64,000 bases of DNA from Sutcliffiella horikoshii (GTDB taxonomy: Bacteria; Bacillota; Bacilli; Bacillales; Bacillaceae_I). Below, one piece after another: positions 1 through 9,309 of the stretch (positions within the stretch are counted from its first letter, which is position 1; every line of letters starts with the position of its first letter). Made by a program: the position numbers and the translations under genes. The stretch is from NCBI RefSeq assembly GCF_019931755.1, contig NZ_CP082918.1, forward strand, positions 972,001 through 1,036,000. The letters are read 5' to 3'. Under the pieces are notes generated by a model, which had not been told where the DNA came from, did not search any database, and saw only the letters and a program-made list of their open reading frames with translations.

Positions 1-710
1 AAAGTATACAATGCGCGGTTACTGGTAACAATCAGCTGTCTGAAAATAACCAGTTTGCGTGCTTTTGAACTTGATTTTTTCAGAGTAGGGAAGTATGTCC
101 GTTCTTCCTTATATAGCATGAAAAGTTGTTCAAGCTTCAGCACTCGCTGGTGCAGCATCTCAATATCTGTTTTTAAGAGATGATGTTCCGTACCATGACG
201 CATGTTGATTCGGATCCACTTTAAAATGTCTTCTGTCGTTAATTTCACCTTGTAATAAAGTCTTGTTTCGTACTTCGGAGGTAAAAAGATCAGGTTGACT
301 AGAAATGCACATAGGATACCGATCATGACGGTGGAAAAACGTATCAGGGCAAATTCAAAAAAGTTTTCCCCGGGACTTTCCATAATCGCGATGACGGTCA
401 CAAGTGCTAATGGGATTGTATTTTCAATTTTAAGTTTTAAGTTGATTCCAATGACAAAGATGGCGGTCAAACCAATGATAAAAGGGTCATGTCCGAATAG
501 TAAGGAAAAGATGATGGCTAAGATTGCCCCAATCAGGTTTGCCTGAACGTGCTCGATAATGGATTGATACGATTTATAGATGGATGGTTGGATAGCAAAG
601 ATCGCTGCGATTCCTGCAAAGAAGGGCGTGGGGACGTTGAGCCACTGTGCCACAAACAAAGCAAGGGTGATCGCGATACCGGTCTTGACTATACGGGCAC
701 CAAGTTTCAT
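1..710 (-). CDS. Aromatic acid exporter family (ArAE/FUSC) membrane protein, C-terminus cut by window
   Basis: An open frame begins at the ATG at 710 and runs leftward to base 1 without a stop, so about 236 N-terminal residues are visible. They hold several hydrophobic segments (residues ~8-60, ~65-85, ~100-130) followed by a soluble, charged helical region, the layout of the ArAE_1 (DUF939) family. Family members are inner-membrane proteins thought to export aromatic carboxylic acids; the substrate here is unknown. The position beside glutamate synthase and hemL recalls ygaE next to gsaB in B. subtilis. Family assignment is from sequence character and synteny. Confidence 0.75.
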   Translation of the reverse strand, partial: MKLGARIVKTGIAITLALFVAQWLNVPTPFFAGIAAIFAIQPSIYKSYQSIIEHVQANLIGAILAIIFSLLFGHDPFIIGLTAIFVIGINLKLKIENTIPLALVTVIAIMESPGENFFEFALIRFSTVMIGILCAFLVNLIFLPPKYETRLYYKVKLTTEDILKWIRINMRHGTEHHLLKTDIEMLHQRVLKLEQLFMLYKEERTYFPTLKKSSSKARKLVIFRQLIVTSNRALYT

Positions 711-867
711 TTTAAAATAAGTCCTTTCTTGTCTTTCCGAATTTTATAGCCTGTTCTTACAAAAGTTAAACACTTAATAGTATATGTCGGAAGCGTGGTA
801 ATCATGTTATTCGATATTGTACTATACACGGTTTCCTTAAGTAGCGCAAGCGGAAATATGACAGAAA

Positions 868-900
868 AAAGCCCGCAAATCGAACTTTGCAGGACTTTCT
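868..900 (-). terminator. Imperfect terminator-like hairpin, near-copy of the gltB terminator
   Basis: Read on the minus strand, a stem AAGTCCTGCAAA / TTTGCGGGCTT (with G-U pairs) is followed by six T. It is a diverged direct copy of the perfect terminator at 1084-1117, lying on the other side of the GC-rich element at 925-1050. Confidence 0.6.
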
Positions 901-924
901 AATTTTAGAATTCGCTCTTACTTT

Positions 925-1050
925 GTTGATTTCCGTTCCAGGCGCTTCGCTTGCCTGCGGGCGGTCCGTGAGCCTCCTCGGCTTTCGCCTGTGGGGTCTC
1001 ACCTGTCCCTTCCTCCCGCGGGCGTCTGCGCGCCTTTCACTGCAATCAAC
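925..1050 (+). repeat. GC-rich intergenic repeat element, copy 1
   Basis: About 126 bp, much richer in GC than the flanks, bounded by short inverted ends (TTGTTGATT ... AATCAACAA). The core contains GAGCCTCCTCGGC, GTGGGGTCTCACCT and a CGCTTCGCTT block. The same core recurs at 10101-10228 (opposite orientation) and twice in 28691-29032. I recall such elements as common between genes in Bacillaceae. No coding potential is apparent, and it may fold into a large hairpin RNA. Confidence 0.75.
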
Positions 1051-1083
1051 AAGGTTACTACAACTCACTAAGCTTTTTTCTAG

Positions 1084-1117
1084 AAAAAAAGCCCGCAAAT
1101 TGAAGTTTGCGGGCTGT
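1084..1117 (-). terminator. Rho-independent terminator of the glutamate synthase gene
   Basis: On the minus strand AGCCCGCAAA-CTTCAA-TTTGCGGGCT forms a perfect 10-bp stem followed by seven T, starting about 15 bp past the gltB stop codon. Confidence 0.9.
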
Positions 1118-1131
1118 AGTAAAGAGATTAA

Positions 1132-4100
1132 TCATTCTGTGGATACTGCTGGGTCTGCCTGTTCTTTGACAGGATTGACTTGCAGGAAGAAGTCTGCCGG
1201 GTTGTCGAGCATTTGCTTGATTTCTGCGGCTTCTTCTAGTTGGTGTTGATCTAGCAGTGATTGATGATAGATGGAAAGCAATTCCTCAACATCTTTCAAA
1301 CCAGCTGCATTCAATGGTTCGATATTCACTTTTGCACCTTTTGCGATACGGCGTTGAAGTGCTTCTTTCGTCAAGCCCATTTCTGGCTGGTGGCGAAGGT
1401 AGACGGCTCCACCTGTCATACCTGCGCAGATCCATGGGCCAGGGTCACCAAGGACAAGGCCGCGGCCATTTGTCATATATTCAAACGCAAAGCCTTTAAT
1501 ATTGGCGTTGACTCCAAGGTTACCATGTTCAACAGCTGGGATAGGAGTGGTAACTTTCCCGCCGATGATCATGTCAGCTCCGGATAGACGGATCCCTGCG
1601 CGGGCATCGGCGTTTCCTTGAACAACAAGTGCACCTTTTTGTGCGCCGTAGCCAAAGCCTTTTCCGACAGAACCGTTATAGAACTTTCCGTCTTTTCCTT
1701 TATATTTGAAGACGAAGATGCTACCGCCGAATGCCGTTTTTCCGATACCATCCTGTGCGCCACCCTCAACTTTAATGTTGATACCGGTGGAGTTGTAGGC
1801 GCCAAGTCCGTTACCAGGAATAGAGCCTTTGTTGTAGCGAAGTTCCACTTCAGGAAGCTCCAGGTATGAGCCATCCAAACGTCCTCGTACACGGTGGCAG
1901 GAAACTCGGCTACCAAGGACACGTTGTTCTGCTGTTACCGCATCAAATTGACGGGATTCATGCAGGTCGCTTTCTTGGTAATCCAGATACTCTGCACCAG
2001 CTGCAACAAGAAGCTTTTCTTTTTCCATGCTTGCCGCCACTTCTTTTTGTGCAAGCTGCGGTACGTCTAACGTATGAAGCAAGTTGGAAAGGTCCAGTGA
2101 TTCCAAGCCGCGCGTCTGTTCAAGAAGATCAGAGCGACCGACGATTTCTTGCAGGTTGTCAAAGCCTAAAGAAGCGGTTAATGCTTTCAGTTCTTCACCA
2201 AAAGCAGTGAACAGGTTCATCAAGCCTTGTACGGCAAGATCTGATTGTCTAGGAACAAAGCGGCGCAGGCCGTGATCTTTTGCTTGTGCTTCGGATTCGA
2301 TTTGCGTTGCGATTCCAACGTGACATGTATCCAAGTGACAGCCGCGGCATGTTGTACAACCGATGGCGATCATGGACAGAGTTCCGAATCCAATGCGGTT
2401 CGCCCCTAAAAGCATAACCTTCATGCAATCCAGTGCGCTCTTGATTCCGCCGTCCGCCCATATTTCCACTTTGTTGCGGAGACCGGATTCAATCAACGCG
2501 TTATGCGCAGCTTTCACACCAATTTCAACAGGTAAGCCTACATATTGAAGAGCATGGATTCTTGCTGCCCCTGTACCGCCGTCAAAACCACTGATGGTAA
2601 TGATGTCGGCACCAGCTTTTGCGATTCCGACTGCAATCGTTCCGATATTAGGAACAACCGGTACTTTCACGGCAACCTTCGCCTGGTCGTTGGCTGTTTT
2701 TAGCTCGGCAATCATTTGCGCTAAGTCTTCAATAGAGTAGATGTCATGGTTATTGGATGGTGAGATTAAATCTGATCCAATTGTTGCATTACGTGCTTCG
2801 GCGATTTTAGCTGTAACCTTAGATCCAGGTAGATGTCCACCTTCACCAGGCTTTGCTCCTTGCCCAATCTTGATTTCCAATAGGTTGGAGGAGTTAAGCA
2901 GCTCGGCATTTACTCCAAAACGTCCGGAGGCAACTTGTTGACCGCGCGTTTTTGGATATTTTCCAAGCATATCTTTGATCTCGCCGCCCTCACCATTCAG
3001 GCTGACCATGTTCAGTTTATCTGCAGCTTCCGCATAAGCTCTGAACGCAATCTCGTTTTGAGAACCGAAGGACATGGAAGCGATAACGAATGGCAAATCA
3101 TGTGCGCCAACCCCGATATTCACTTTTTCTTTTGCAGGTTGTTTGCCGGCGACCTTCAAGTCAGTCAAATGACGGATGGTGATAGGGTTTTTCGTTTCTT
3201 GTTCATCCAGTTTTTCACGATAGTCATCGTATGTTCCGTTCTTCGCCACGTCCCCAATTGCTTTCCAGATACGAGGGAAGAGATGGAACGATTTGCCTGG
3301 ACGCGCCTTTTCATCTTCAAAGTCCACTGCACGATCTGCAGCATCCTCTTTTAATTTTGTAAAATTAAAGCCAAGTTTATCAGAGCCAAGGAAATTGACG
3401 ATTCCAAGGGCATCCTCGACTTCTTTATGAAGTCCGATTGCCGAGAACAAGCGACCGTATCCTCGTAATTCATGAATTCCGATGGTAGAGATTACTTTTT
3501 CCATTCCTTTAGTCAGTGCCCCGAAAAGGTTCACAACAGGCTTTGTAGTGTCATCACTCACCGTACCAAACAACAGGTATGGACTGATGGCATTTGCCCC
3601 AAGTCCGATTGCCACCATCACATCATGAAGGGAACGAATGGCACCGGAACGAAGCATTAGTGCACATTTACGACGATACTGATGCTGGACAAGCTCTTCG
3701 TTAATGGCTGCCGTCACAAGATGCGGATCCATCCAAAGCTGGCCATCTTTATGTGCTTGGGCATCATCAATGATCAATAAAGTTTTGCCGTCTTTTACAG
3801 CTTCTACCGCTTCCGCTTTTAAGCGGTCCAATGCAGACGTGATATCTTCATCCGAACCACAGGTAGCATTTACGTAATAGGTCAGCCCTTGTGTGTGGAA
3901 CTGGTTTACTACTTGGTCGTAAGAAGGCTGCCCCATTTCTGCGGCGCAATCCATGCCAACCTGGCCTTCTACTAATAATGGAGAAAGAAGTTCCATTGTG
4001 TAGCCATTTGGTACTTCGTCTTCTTTTTGCAGGGCAGGACGGGATCCAAGAACCGTTCTTGTGGAAAAGTGTTCTGTCTCGCGGTCACGGTCAATTGCCG

Positions 4101-5601
4101 GATTCGTTACGACCGCTACGCTTTCTTTTATAAAATCGGCGATATTGTTGCGGCCTGGATTCATGGCAGCAAGCGGTACGTCATGACCAAGGGAACGGAT
4201 AGGTTCGGCACCTTTTTCCGCCATCTGTTCGATCAACTGGATATGCTCACGGTCCCAACCGAAAGCTGCGTAATGTCCGTTATGCACTTTTGCAAGTGGA
4301 GCAGTAGAAACATAGCTATCAAGTTTTGGTGCATTCAGGCGTTCAGCGAATCCTTCCAAAGCAAATTTCTTGTTCATACGCTGATAGACTTCTTCCTGAT
4401 ACGCATGATAGTCATACACTTTAATTGTATCGCCATCCCATTTCATCCCAACTTTTTCACCAGGAGAGAAAGGCTTCGGCTCTGCCGTGTATTCCGTTGT
4501 CGGAATGATACCAGGTTCTGATGAAAAATAATACGAAGTTTCTGTCTGAAGCATCCAAACTGGACGCAAGCCAAGGGCATCTAGACTAAATACCGCTTCG
4601 TCTTTATTGCGGGAGATGATACCTGCAGGACCTTGTGCAAAATGGCCCCATGTTTCACGCACATATGTGTAAAGGTCCTGTAAATGAGCAGGATAGCTTT
4701 TAATTTCATTGACAATCGGCGGGAAGACGATATCAAGCGCTTCAAATAGTGTGAATCCGTCGCGTGAAATCAGTGTATCGATTGTTCTGTTCAAGTCCTG
4801 AGAGTCACTTCCGCCATTTGTCAACGGCACGCCAATCATCGTTGCTTCATCGCGTAGCTTTGCGATCGTATTGATCTCACCGTTATGACCTAGGACGCTA
4901 AATGGTTGCACGCGAAAAAAGTTAGATAGTGTATTGGTAGAATAGCGGTTATGTCCAAGCGTCATAGTAGATGCTACAAGCGGGTTTGCCAGGTCATGAT
5001 AGAATTTTGGCAAAATATCGCCGGCACCCATTACTTTGTAAACGGCATGATAGTTGGATAGGGACGCAACATGTACGTCATCATTTTTTTCGATCTCAAT
5101 GGCAGCATGAAATAACTGCGCTTGCGTGCAATCTTCTTTTTCTGAAACTAAAGCAATCTGCCAGAACACCGGGTCTTGAATGATGGCAATCGGTCCTAAT
5201 GCTTCAGAAGATGTAACCGTGTCAGATGCAAAAACTAGTTTAAGAGATTCTTTTTCTAAAATACTTATAATCTCTTTTTTCACCTGGTCCACATCTACAT
5301 GGTGATTAATGAAGAAGTGACCGACTACGAAGTCTTCGCGGTTTACAAGAGAAGCGTCCTGATCAGCTTTCTCTAACTTTTCCTTCCAGAGTGCGCGGGG
5401 GATATCGATATGAATACCGACACCATCACCTTCACCGTTAATGAAACCTGCACGGTGATTCATTTTGACAAGAGCATCTATACAGTCATCAATATTTTTC
5501 TTTGTTGGGATTCTTTTCTTTTCAATAGCGGATACAATACCACATGCATCGTGTTCTGCGTTGTGAAAATCTTTAAATGTACTTGGACTCCAATTTTTCA
5601 T
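1132..5601 (-). CDS. gltB: Glutamate synthase large subunit (GOGAT, class II amidotransferase)
   Basis: A 1489-residue protein. Domains in order: N-terminal Ntn amidotransferase (~20-420), with Cys20 in HDACGI as expected nucleophile after removal of a 19-residue propeptide; central domain (~450-740); FMN-binding synthase domain (~790-1170), with a 3Fe-4S motif C-x5-C-x4-C in CTTCRGCHLDTC near residue 1085; and a C-terminal GXGXG beta-helix (~1230-1420). It transfers glutamine amide nitrogen to 2-oxoglutarate. The N-terminal part (NHRAGFINGEGDGVG) differs from B. subtilis GltA, suggesting a distinct Bacillaceae subclass. No small subunit gene is adjacent. The ATG at 5601 has an in-frame TAA four codons upstream and no adjacent Shine-Dalgarno; the only strong one lies ~45 nt upstream, across a potential hairpin. 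Confidence 0.92.
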   Translation of the reverse strand: MKNWSPSTFKDFHNAEHDACGIVSAIEKKRIPTKKNIDDCIDALVKMNHRAGFINGEGDGVGIHIDIPRALWKEKLEKADQDASLVNREDFVVGHFFINHHVDVDQVKKEIISILEKESLKLVFASDTVTSSEALGPIAIIQDPVFWQIALVSEKEDCTQAQLFHAAIEIEKNDDVHVASLSNYHAVYKVMGAGDILPKFYHDLANPLVASTMTLGHNRYSTNTLSNFFRVQPFSVLGHNGEINTIAKLRDEATMIGVPLTNGGSDSQDLNRTIDTLISRDGFTLFEALDIVFPPIVNEIKSYPAHLQDLYTYVRETWGHFAQGPAGIISRNKDEAVFSLDALGLRPVWMLQTETSYYFSSEPGIIPTTEYTAEPKPFSPGEKVGMKWDGDTIKVYDYHAYQEEVYQRMNKKFALEGFAERLNAPKLDSYVSTAPLAKVHNGHYAAFGWDREHIQLIEQMAEKGAEPIRSLGHDVPLAAMNPGRNNIADFIKESVAVVTNPAIDRDRETEHFSTRTVLGSRPALQKEDEVPNGYTMELLSPLLVEGQVGMDCAAEMGQPSYDQVVNQFHTQGLTYYVNATCGSDEDITSALDRLKAEAVEAVKDGKTLLIIDDAQAHKDGQLWMDPHLVTAAINEELVQHQYRRKCALMLRSGAIRSLHDVMVAIGLGANAISPYLLFGTVSDDTTKPVVNLFGALTKGMEKVISTIGIHELRGYGRLFSAIGLHKEVEDALGIVNFLGSDKLGFNFTKLKEDAADRAVDFEDEKARPGKSFHLFPRIWKAIGDVAKNGTYDDYREKLDEQETKNPITIRHLTDLKVAGKQPAKEKVNIGVGAHDLPFVIASMSFGSQNEIAFRAYAEAADKLNMVSLNGEGGEIKDMLGKYPKTRGQQVASGRFGVNAELLNSSNLLEIKIGQGAKPGEGGHLPGSKVTAKIAEARNATIGSDLISPSNNHDIYSIEDLAQMIAELKTANDQAKVAVKVPVVPNIGTIAVGIAKAGADIITISGFDGGTGAARIHALQYVGLPVEIGVKAAHNALIESGLRNKVEIWADGGIKSALDCMKVMLLGANRIGFGTLSMIAIGCTTCRGCHLDTCHVGIATQIESEAQAKDHGLRRFVPRQSDLAVQGLMNLFTAFGEELKALTASLGFDNLQEIVGRSDLLEQTRGLESLDLSNLLHTLDVPQLAQKEVAASMEKEKLLVAAGAEYLDYQESDLHESRQFDAVTAEQRVLGSRVSCHRVRGRLDGSYLELPEVELRYNKGSIPGNGLGAYNSTGINIKVEGGAQDGIGKTAFGGSIFVFKYKGKDGKFYNGSVGKGFGYGAQKGALVVQGNADARAGIRLSGADMIIGGKVTTPIPAVEHGNLGVNANIKGFAFEYMTNGRGLVLGDPGPWICAGMTGGAVYLRHQPEMGLTKEALQRRIAKGAKVNIEPLNAAGLKDVEELLSIYHQSLLDQHQLEEAAEIKQMLDNPADFFLQVNPVKEQADPAVSTE

Positions 5602-5957
5602 ATGGATTGGCTGTTAACTAGGGATATAAGTGGGGACCCTAACTAGCCATTCACCTCCTGTGGTTTGATAGTTTGATAAGAAAAACCTGTGCAGTTAAAT
5701 AGTAGTAGCTATACGTTCTGCGTGAGGTAAGCTCGGCGGTTTTCTTATAAATAGGTAAAAAGTGAGGAAAAATAAATAAGGGAATTTTCAGACTTTAAAT
5801 TATATACTAACATTTCAAACAATAAAAATCAATTTTTTATGCAAAAAAGTGAAGAGGTCATACAAGTGGAGGGGGAGAAAAAGTGTTTATTTGTAAGCGT
5901 TTTCAAGGTTTGGTTTAGAAAAAGACAGCGCATATGTGTACACGCTGTCTTGTATAT
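5602..5957 (-). promoter_or_regulatory. Leader and promoter region of gltB
   Basis: Contains, on the minus strand, a strong ribosome-binding site AGGAGGTGA at 5651-5659, a hairpin (5609-5648, stem TAGGG/CCCTA plus GGCT/AGCC) between it and the start codon, and further upstream an imperfect 11-12 bp inverted repeat (5677-5688 with 5739-5749) enclosing ~50 nt. An AT-rich stretch with TATAAT near 5804-5809 is a plausible -10; no clear -35 is visible. The left end of the interval holds the hemL terminator (5919-5951). Confidence 0.5.
5919..5951 (-). terminator. Rho-independent terminator of hemL
   Basis: Minus strand: AAGACAGCG, a 12-nt loop, CGCTGTCTT, then further T residues; 9-bp perfect stem just past the hemL stop. 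Confidence 0.88.
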
Positions 5958-7253
5958 TTATGCATTCGCTAATTCTTTGAATGCGTGCTTAACTGCATCT
6001 AGTGTCACTCTTACATCTTCTTCGGTATGTTCGGTTGTCACAAACCATGCTTCGTATTTAGAAGGGGCAAGGTTGATTCCTTGATTCAGCATCAGTTTGA
6101 AAAACTTAGCAAACTGTTCGCCATCTGTATTTTCCGCCTGTTCATAGTTGACTACTGTTTCATCCGTAAAGTAGATGGTAAGTGCTCCTTTGAGGCGGTT
6201 GATGGTAATGGTAATTCCGTACTTTTCTGCTCTTTCCAGAATGCCTTCTTCCAGCAAGCGGCCGATATGATCAAGATGTTCGTAGACTCCTTCTTTTTGG
6301 AGAACTTCCAAGCAGGCAATTCCTGATAAAATGGATGCCGGGTTACCTGCCATGGTTCCTGCCTGATATGCAGGGCCAAGTGGTGCAACTTTCTCCATAA
6401 TCTCTGCGCGGCCGCCGTATGCACCAATCGGAAGTCCGCCGCCGATGATTTTTCCTAGCGCCGTCAGGTCAGGTGTGATTCCAAGCATGTCCTGTGCTCC
6501 GCCATACATAAAGCGGAATGCTGTAATAACTTCATCATAGATAACTAGAGCCCCAGCTTCATGACTGATGTCGTTAACTGCTTGAAGGAAGCCAGGTTTC
6601 GGTTCCACGATACCAAAGTTACCGACGATTGGCTCTACAAGTACGCCCGCAATCTGGTCGCCCCATTTTTCCATGGCTTCACGGAACGGTTCGATATCGT
6701 TGAAAGGAACCGTGATGACTTCATTGGCAATGCTCTTTGGTACTCCCGCGGAATCTGGTGTACCAAGTGTTGCCGGACCAGATCCTGCTGCAACTAGAAC
6801 AAGATCCGAATGTCCATGATAGCAGCCGGCAAACTTGATAATTTTGTCGCGACCTGTGTAGGCACGTGCCACGCGGATGGTCGTCATTACTGCTTCCGTA
6901 CCGGAGTTGACGAAACGAACCTTGTCCATTCCAGGCATCGCTTCTTTGAGCATTTTCGCGAATTTCACTTCATGGGGAGTTGGCGTTCCGTATAGGACCC
7001 CAGTTTGTGCCGCTTTTGTAATGGCTTCTGTTATATGAGGATGGGCATGGCCAGTGATGATCGGGCCGTATGCTGCCAGATAGTCGATGTATTTGTTGCC
7101 GTCCACATCCCAGAAATAAGCTCCTTCAGCGCGTTCCATTACTACCGGTGCACCGCCGCCAACCGCTTTATAGGAACGTGACGGGCTGTTCACACCGCCG
7201 ACGATATGTTGCAGGGCTTCTTCGTGTATTTGTTGTGATTTAGAAAAGTTCAT
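5958..7253 (-). CDS. hemL: Glutamate-1-semialdehyde 2,1-aminomutase
   Basis: A 431-residue class III PLP aminotransferase that converts glutamate-1-semialdehyde to 5-aminolevulinate, the tetrapyrrole precursor. Visible features are the N-terminal GGVNSPSR motif, the CYHGHSD segment, VLVEPIVGN, the [10 protein letters not shown] motif with the PLP-binding aspartate, and the Schiff-base lysine in [15 protein letters not shown] (~Lys268). Length matches the family. AGGAGG lies ~12 nt before the ATG. The position between the ArAE gene and bcp/perR matches the second B. subtilis copy (gsaB), so the genome probably has another hemL in its main hem operon; that is inference. Confidence 0.95.
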   Translation of the reverse strand: MNFSKSQQIHEEALQHIVGGVNSPSRSYKAVGGGAPVVMERAEGAYFWDVDGNKYIDYLAAYGPIITGHAHPHITEAITKAAQTGVLYGTPTPHEVKFAKMLKEAMPGMDKVRFVNSGTEAVMTTIRVARAYTGRDKIIKFAGCYHGHSDLVLVAAGSGPATLGTPDSAGVPKSIANEVITVPFNDIEPFREAMEKWGDQIAGVLVEPIVGNFGIVEPKPGFLQAVNDISHEAGALVIYDEVITAFRFMYGGAQDMLGITPDLTALGKIIGGGLPIGAYGGRAEIMEKVAPLGPAYQAGTMAGNPASILSGIACLEVLQKEGVYEHLDHIGRLLEEGILERAEKYGITITINRLKGALTIYFTDETVVNYEQAENTDGEQFAKFFKLMLNQGINLAPSKYEAWFVTTEHTEEDVRVTLDAVKHAFKELANA

Positions 7254-7460
7254 ATTTAATTGAATCCTCCTGGTTCATTTGTTTGGTAAAAGAAATGATA
7301 CGTTATTTTATCATGAATGTGGTAGCGATGTAATGGAAAACGGAATTCCCAAAGCTTCCCGTTTGAGTGTTCCCCCTCACTTGTAATACACTAGTCTCTA
7401 TGAGCTTTTTTCAAAAGAGTAATCTTCAAATGTTCATATAAAAGAAAGGAAGTAACCTAG

Positions 7461-8522
7461 ATGCATAATGTCATAGAAGTGAATGCACTTCGCAAAGAGT
7501 TTAAAGCATATTCTAGTCGTTCTGGTTTAAAGGGAGCGTTCCGCGATCTTTTTACGAGAAACTATAAAATAGTGCCAGCTGTCAACGATGTTTCTTTTAC
7601 CATTAAACAAGGGGAAATGGTAGGGTACATCGGGGAGAATGGTGCAGGAAAGTCGACCACCATTAAAATGCTGACAGGAATTCTCACTCCGACATCCGGG
7701 ACCGTTCGCGTTAATGGCATGAACCCCCATAAAGAAAGAGAAGAGTTTGTCCGTTCGATTGGTGTTGTATTCGGTCAGCGCTCCCAGCTTTGGTGGGACA
7801 TCGCGGTTCAAGAATCGTTCCGCCTCCTGAAAAAAGTATATAAGGTCTCAGACGAGGATTACAACGAGCATATGGAACATGTCATTAAAACGCTCGATAT
7901 CGGCCATCTCCTCGATAAGCCGGTACGAAAGCTGTCGCTTGGACAGCGGATGCGTTGTGAACTGGCTGCAGCGCTCATTCACAATCCTCCACTACTTTTC
8001 TTGGACGAGCCGACAATCGGCTTGGATGTATTGGTAAAGCTTAAGATCCGCCAGTTTTTGAAAGAAATAAACGAAAAATATAAAACAACCATTCTATTAA
8101 CCACGCATGACATGGCAGACATCGAAGCACTCTGCGAGCGAGTGGTCATGTTAGATGAAGGAAAAGTCATTTATGATGGTTCACTCCAAAAGCTTCGTAA
8201 CAACTGGGGAGAAGGAAAGCAGATTCGATTCCAGTTCGCTCAAAACGTGACAGAAGAACAACTCACCCCGCTGACTCCAGATCTTGAAGTGCTCTGGAAA
8301 AATGAAGGAAAAGAAACAATTTGGAGCGCTGTTGTTTCGAAAGAAGAAGAGGAAATTTCTGAACTTATTGGCAGGGTAGTAGGTCAATTTGCCATCACAG
8401 ATCTCACCATTCAAGAGATTTCCACAGAGGAAATTATCCGCAATATTTATGATAAGGGAATGGTGGCCGGGGCTGGCACGGAACCAACCTCCGAAAAGCT
8501 GCCGGTGGTCACTCATGGATAA
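7461..8522 (+). CDS. ABC-2 type exporter, ATP-binding protein
   Basis: 353 residues. Walker A GENGAGKSTT (~57-66), Q-loop region FGQRSQLWWD, signature LSLGQRM (~156), Walker B LLFLDEPTIGLD and the H-loop TTHDM are all intact. The extended N-terminus and the QRSQLWWD segment are typical of the DrrA-like/COG4586 group that pairs with two six-TM permeases. The C-terminal ~100 residues form an accessory domain. The last codons overlap the next gene by 8 bp, so the three genes are likely one translationally coupled operon. Substrate unknown. Confidence 0.9.
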   Translation: MHNVIEVNALRKEFKAYSSRSGLKGAFRDLFTRNYKIVPAVNDVSFTIKQGEMVGYIGENGAGKSTTIKMLTGILTPTSGTVRVNGMNPHKEREEFVRSIGVVFGQRSQLWWDIAVQESFRLLKKVYKVSDEDYNEHMEHVIKTLDIGHLLDKPVRKLSLGQRMRCELAAALIHNPPLLFLDEPTIGLDVLVKLKIRQFLKEINEKYKTTILLTTHDMADIEALCERVVMLDEGKVIYDGSLQKLRNNWGEGKQIRFQFAQNVTEEQLTPLTPDLEVLWKNEGKETIWSAVVSKEEEEISELIGRVVGQFAITDLTIQEISTEEIIRNIYDKGMVAGAGTEPTSEKLPVVTHG

Positions 8523-9306
8523 GTATATTGAAATGATACGCATTCGCTTTTTAATGATGCTAGCGTATCGGACGAACTATTACTCTGGGATTCTTATTTA
8601 TAGCATTAATATCGGAGCCTATTATTTTCTTTGGCAGGCGATCTATAGTGGAAAAGAAGATATCCAAGGCATCTCCACCATTCAAATGACAACATATGTC
8701 GCTGTCGCTTGGATGGCTCGTGCATTTTATTTTAATAATATAGACCGAGAAATTGCACAGGAGATAAAGGAAGGAAAGGTTGCCGTCGAATTGATCAGGC
8801 CGTATAACTACCTTGGCATGAAAACCATGCAGGGACTTGGAGAAGGGATTTTCCGCCTGGCATTTTTCTCAGTACCAGGGATGGTCATTGTGGCACTGGT
8901 CTTTCCATTGGAATTCTCCGCAAACATTGCTACATGGGGACTTTTCGGTATTTCGATTATCTTTAGCTTTATCGTGAACACACAAATCAACCTGCTGACA
9001 GGGATTATGACGTTCTTCCTATTTAATAATGACGGACTTATCCGTGCCAAGCGTGTCGTCATTGATCTGTTTTCAGGGTTGTTGTTACCAATCAGCTTTT
9101 ACCCGTTATGGGCACAAGATGTCATGAGCTTTCTGCCGTTTCAGGCAATCAGTTATATCCCGAGTATGATTTTTACAGAGGGCATTACAGGGAATGCGGT
9201 ATTTCAGGCCTTATTCATGCAGGTGGTCTGGGTATTCATCCTGATTATCCCGATTCAATTGCTGTGGAATCTGGCAAAAAAACAACTAGTCGTGCAAGGA
9301 GGGTGA
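8515..9306 (+). CDS. ABC-2 type exporter permease 1
   Basis: I place the start at the ATG at 8515, which overlaps the ATPase gene by 8 bp and gives a 263-residue protein starting MDKYIEMIRIRF. About six hydrophobic segments are seen (e.g. YYSGILIYSINIGAYYFL, LAFFSVPGMVIVALVF, WVFILIIPIQLL). It resembles COG4587 ABC-2 permeases, which pair with a second permease as here. An upstream in-frame start exists but would lie deep inside the ATPase gene. Confidence 0.87.
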   Translation: MDKYIEMIRIRFLMMLAYRTNYYSGILIYSINIGAYYFLWQAIYSGKEDIQGISTIQMTTYVAVAWMARAFYFNNIDREIAQEIKEGKVAVELIRPYNYLGMKTMQGLGEGIFRLAFFSVPGMVIVALVFPLEFSANIATWGLFGISIIFSFIVNTQINLLTGIMTFFLFNNDGLIRAKRVVIDLFSGLLLPISFYPLWAQDVMSFLPFQAISYIPSMIFTEGITGNAVFQALFMQVVWVFILIIPIQLLWNLAKKQLVVQGG

Positions 9307-9309
9307 GGA

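Noticed and set aside
802..1249. Two frames of about 100 codons around 800-1250
   Set aside because: They cross the GC-rich element and terminators and overlap the end of gltB.
5648..5650. ATG at 5650 (minus strand) as the start of glutamate synthase
   Set aside because: It ends after three codons and is in a different frame from the long gene.
5676..5752. T-box or other known riboswitch in the gltB leader
   Set aside because: There is an inverted repeat, but no T-box motif or any riboswitch core I can recognise.
8389..8514. Longer N-terminus for the first ABC-2 permease
   Set aside because: It would overlap the ATPase gene by more than 130 bp and lacks a ribosome-binding site; the ATG at 8515 gives the expected protein.
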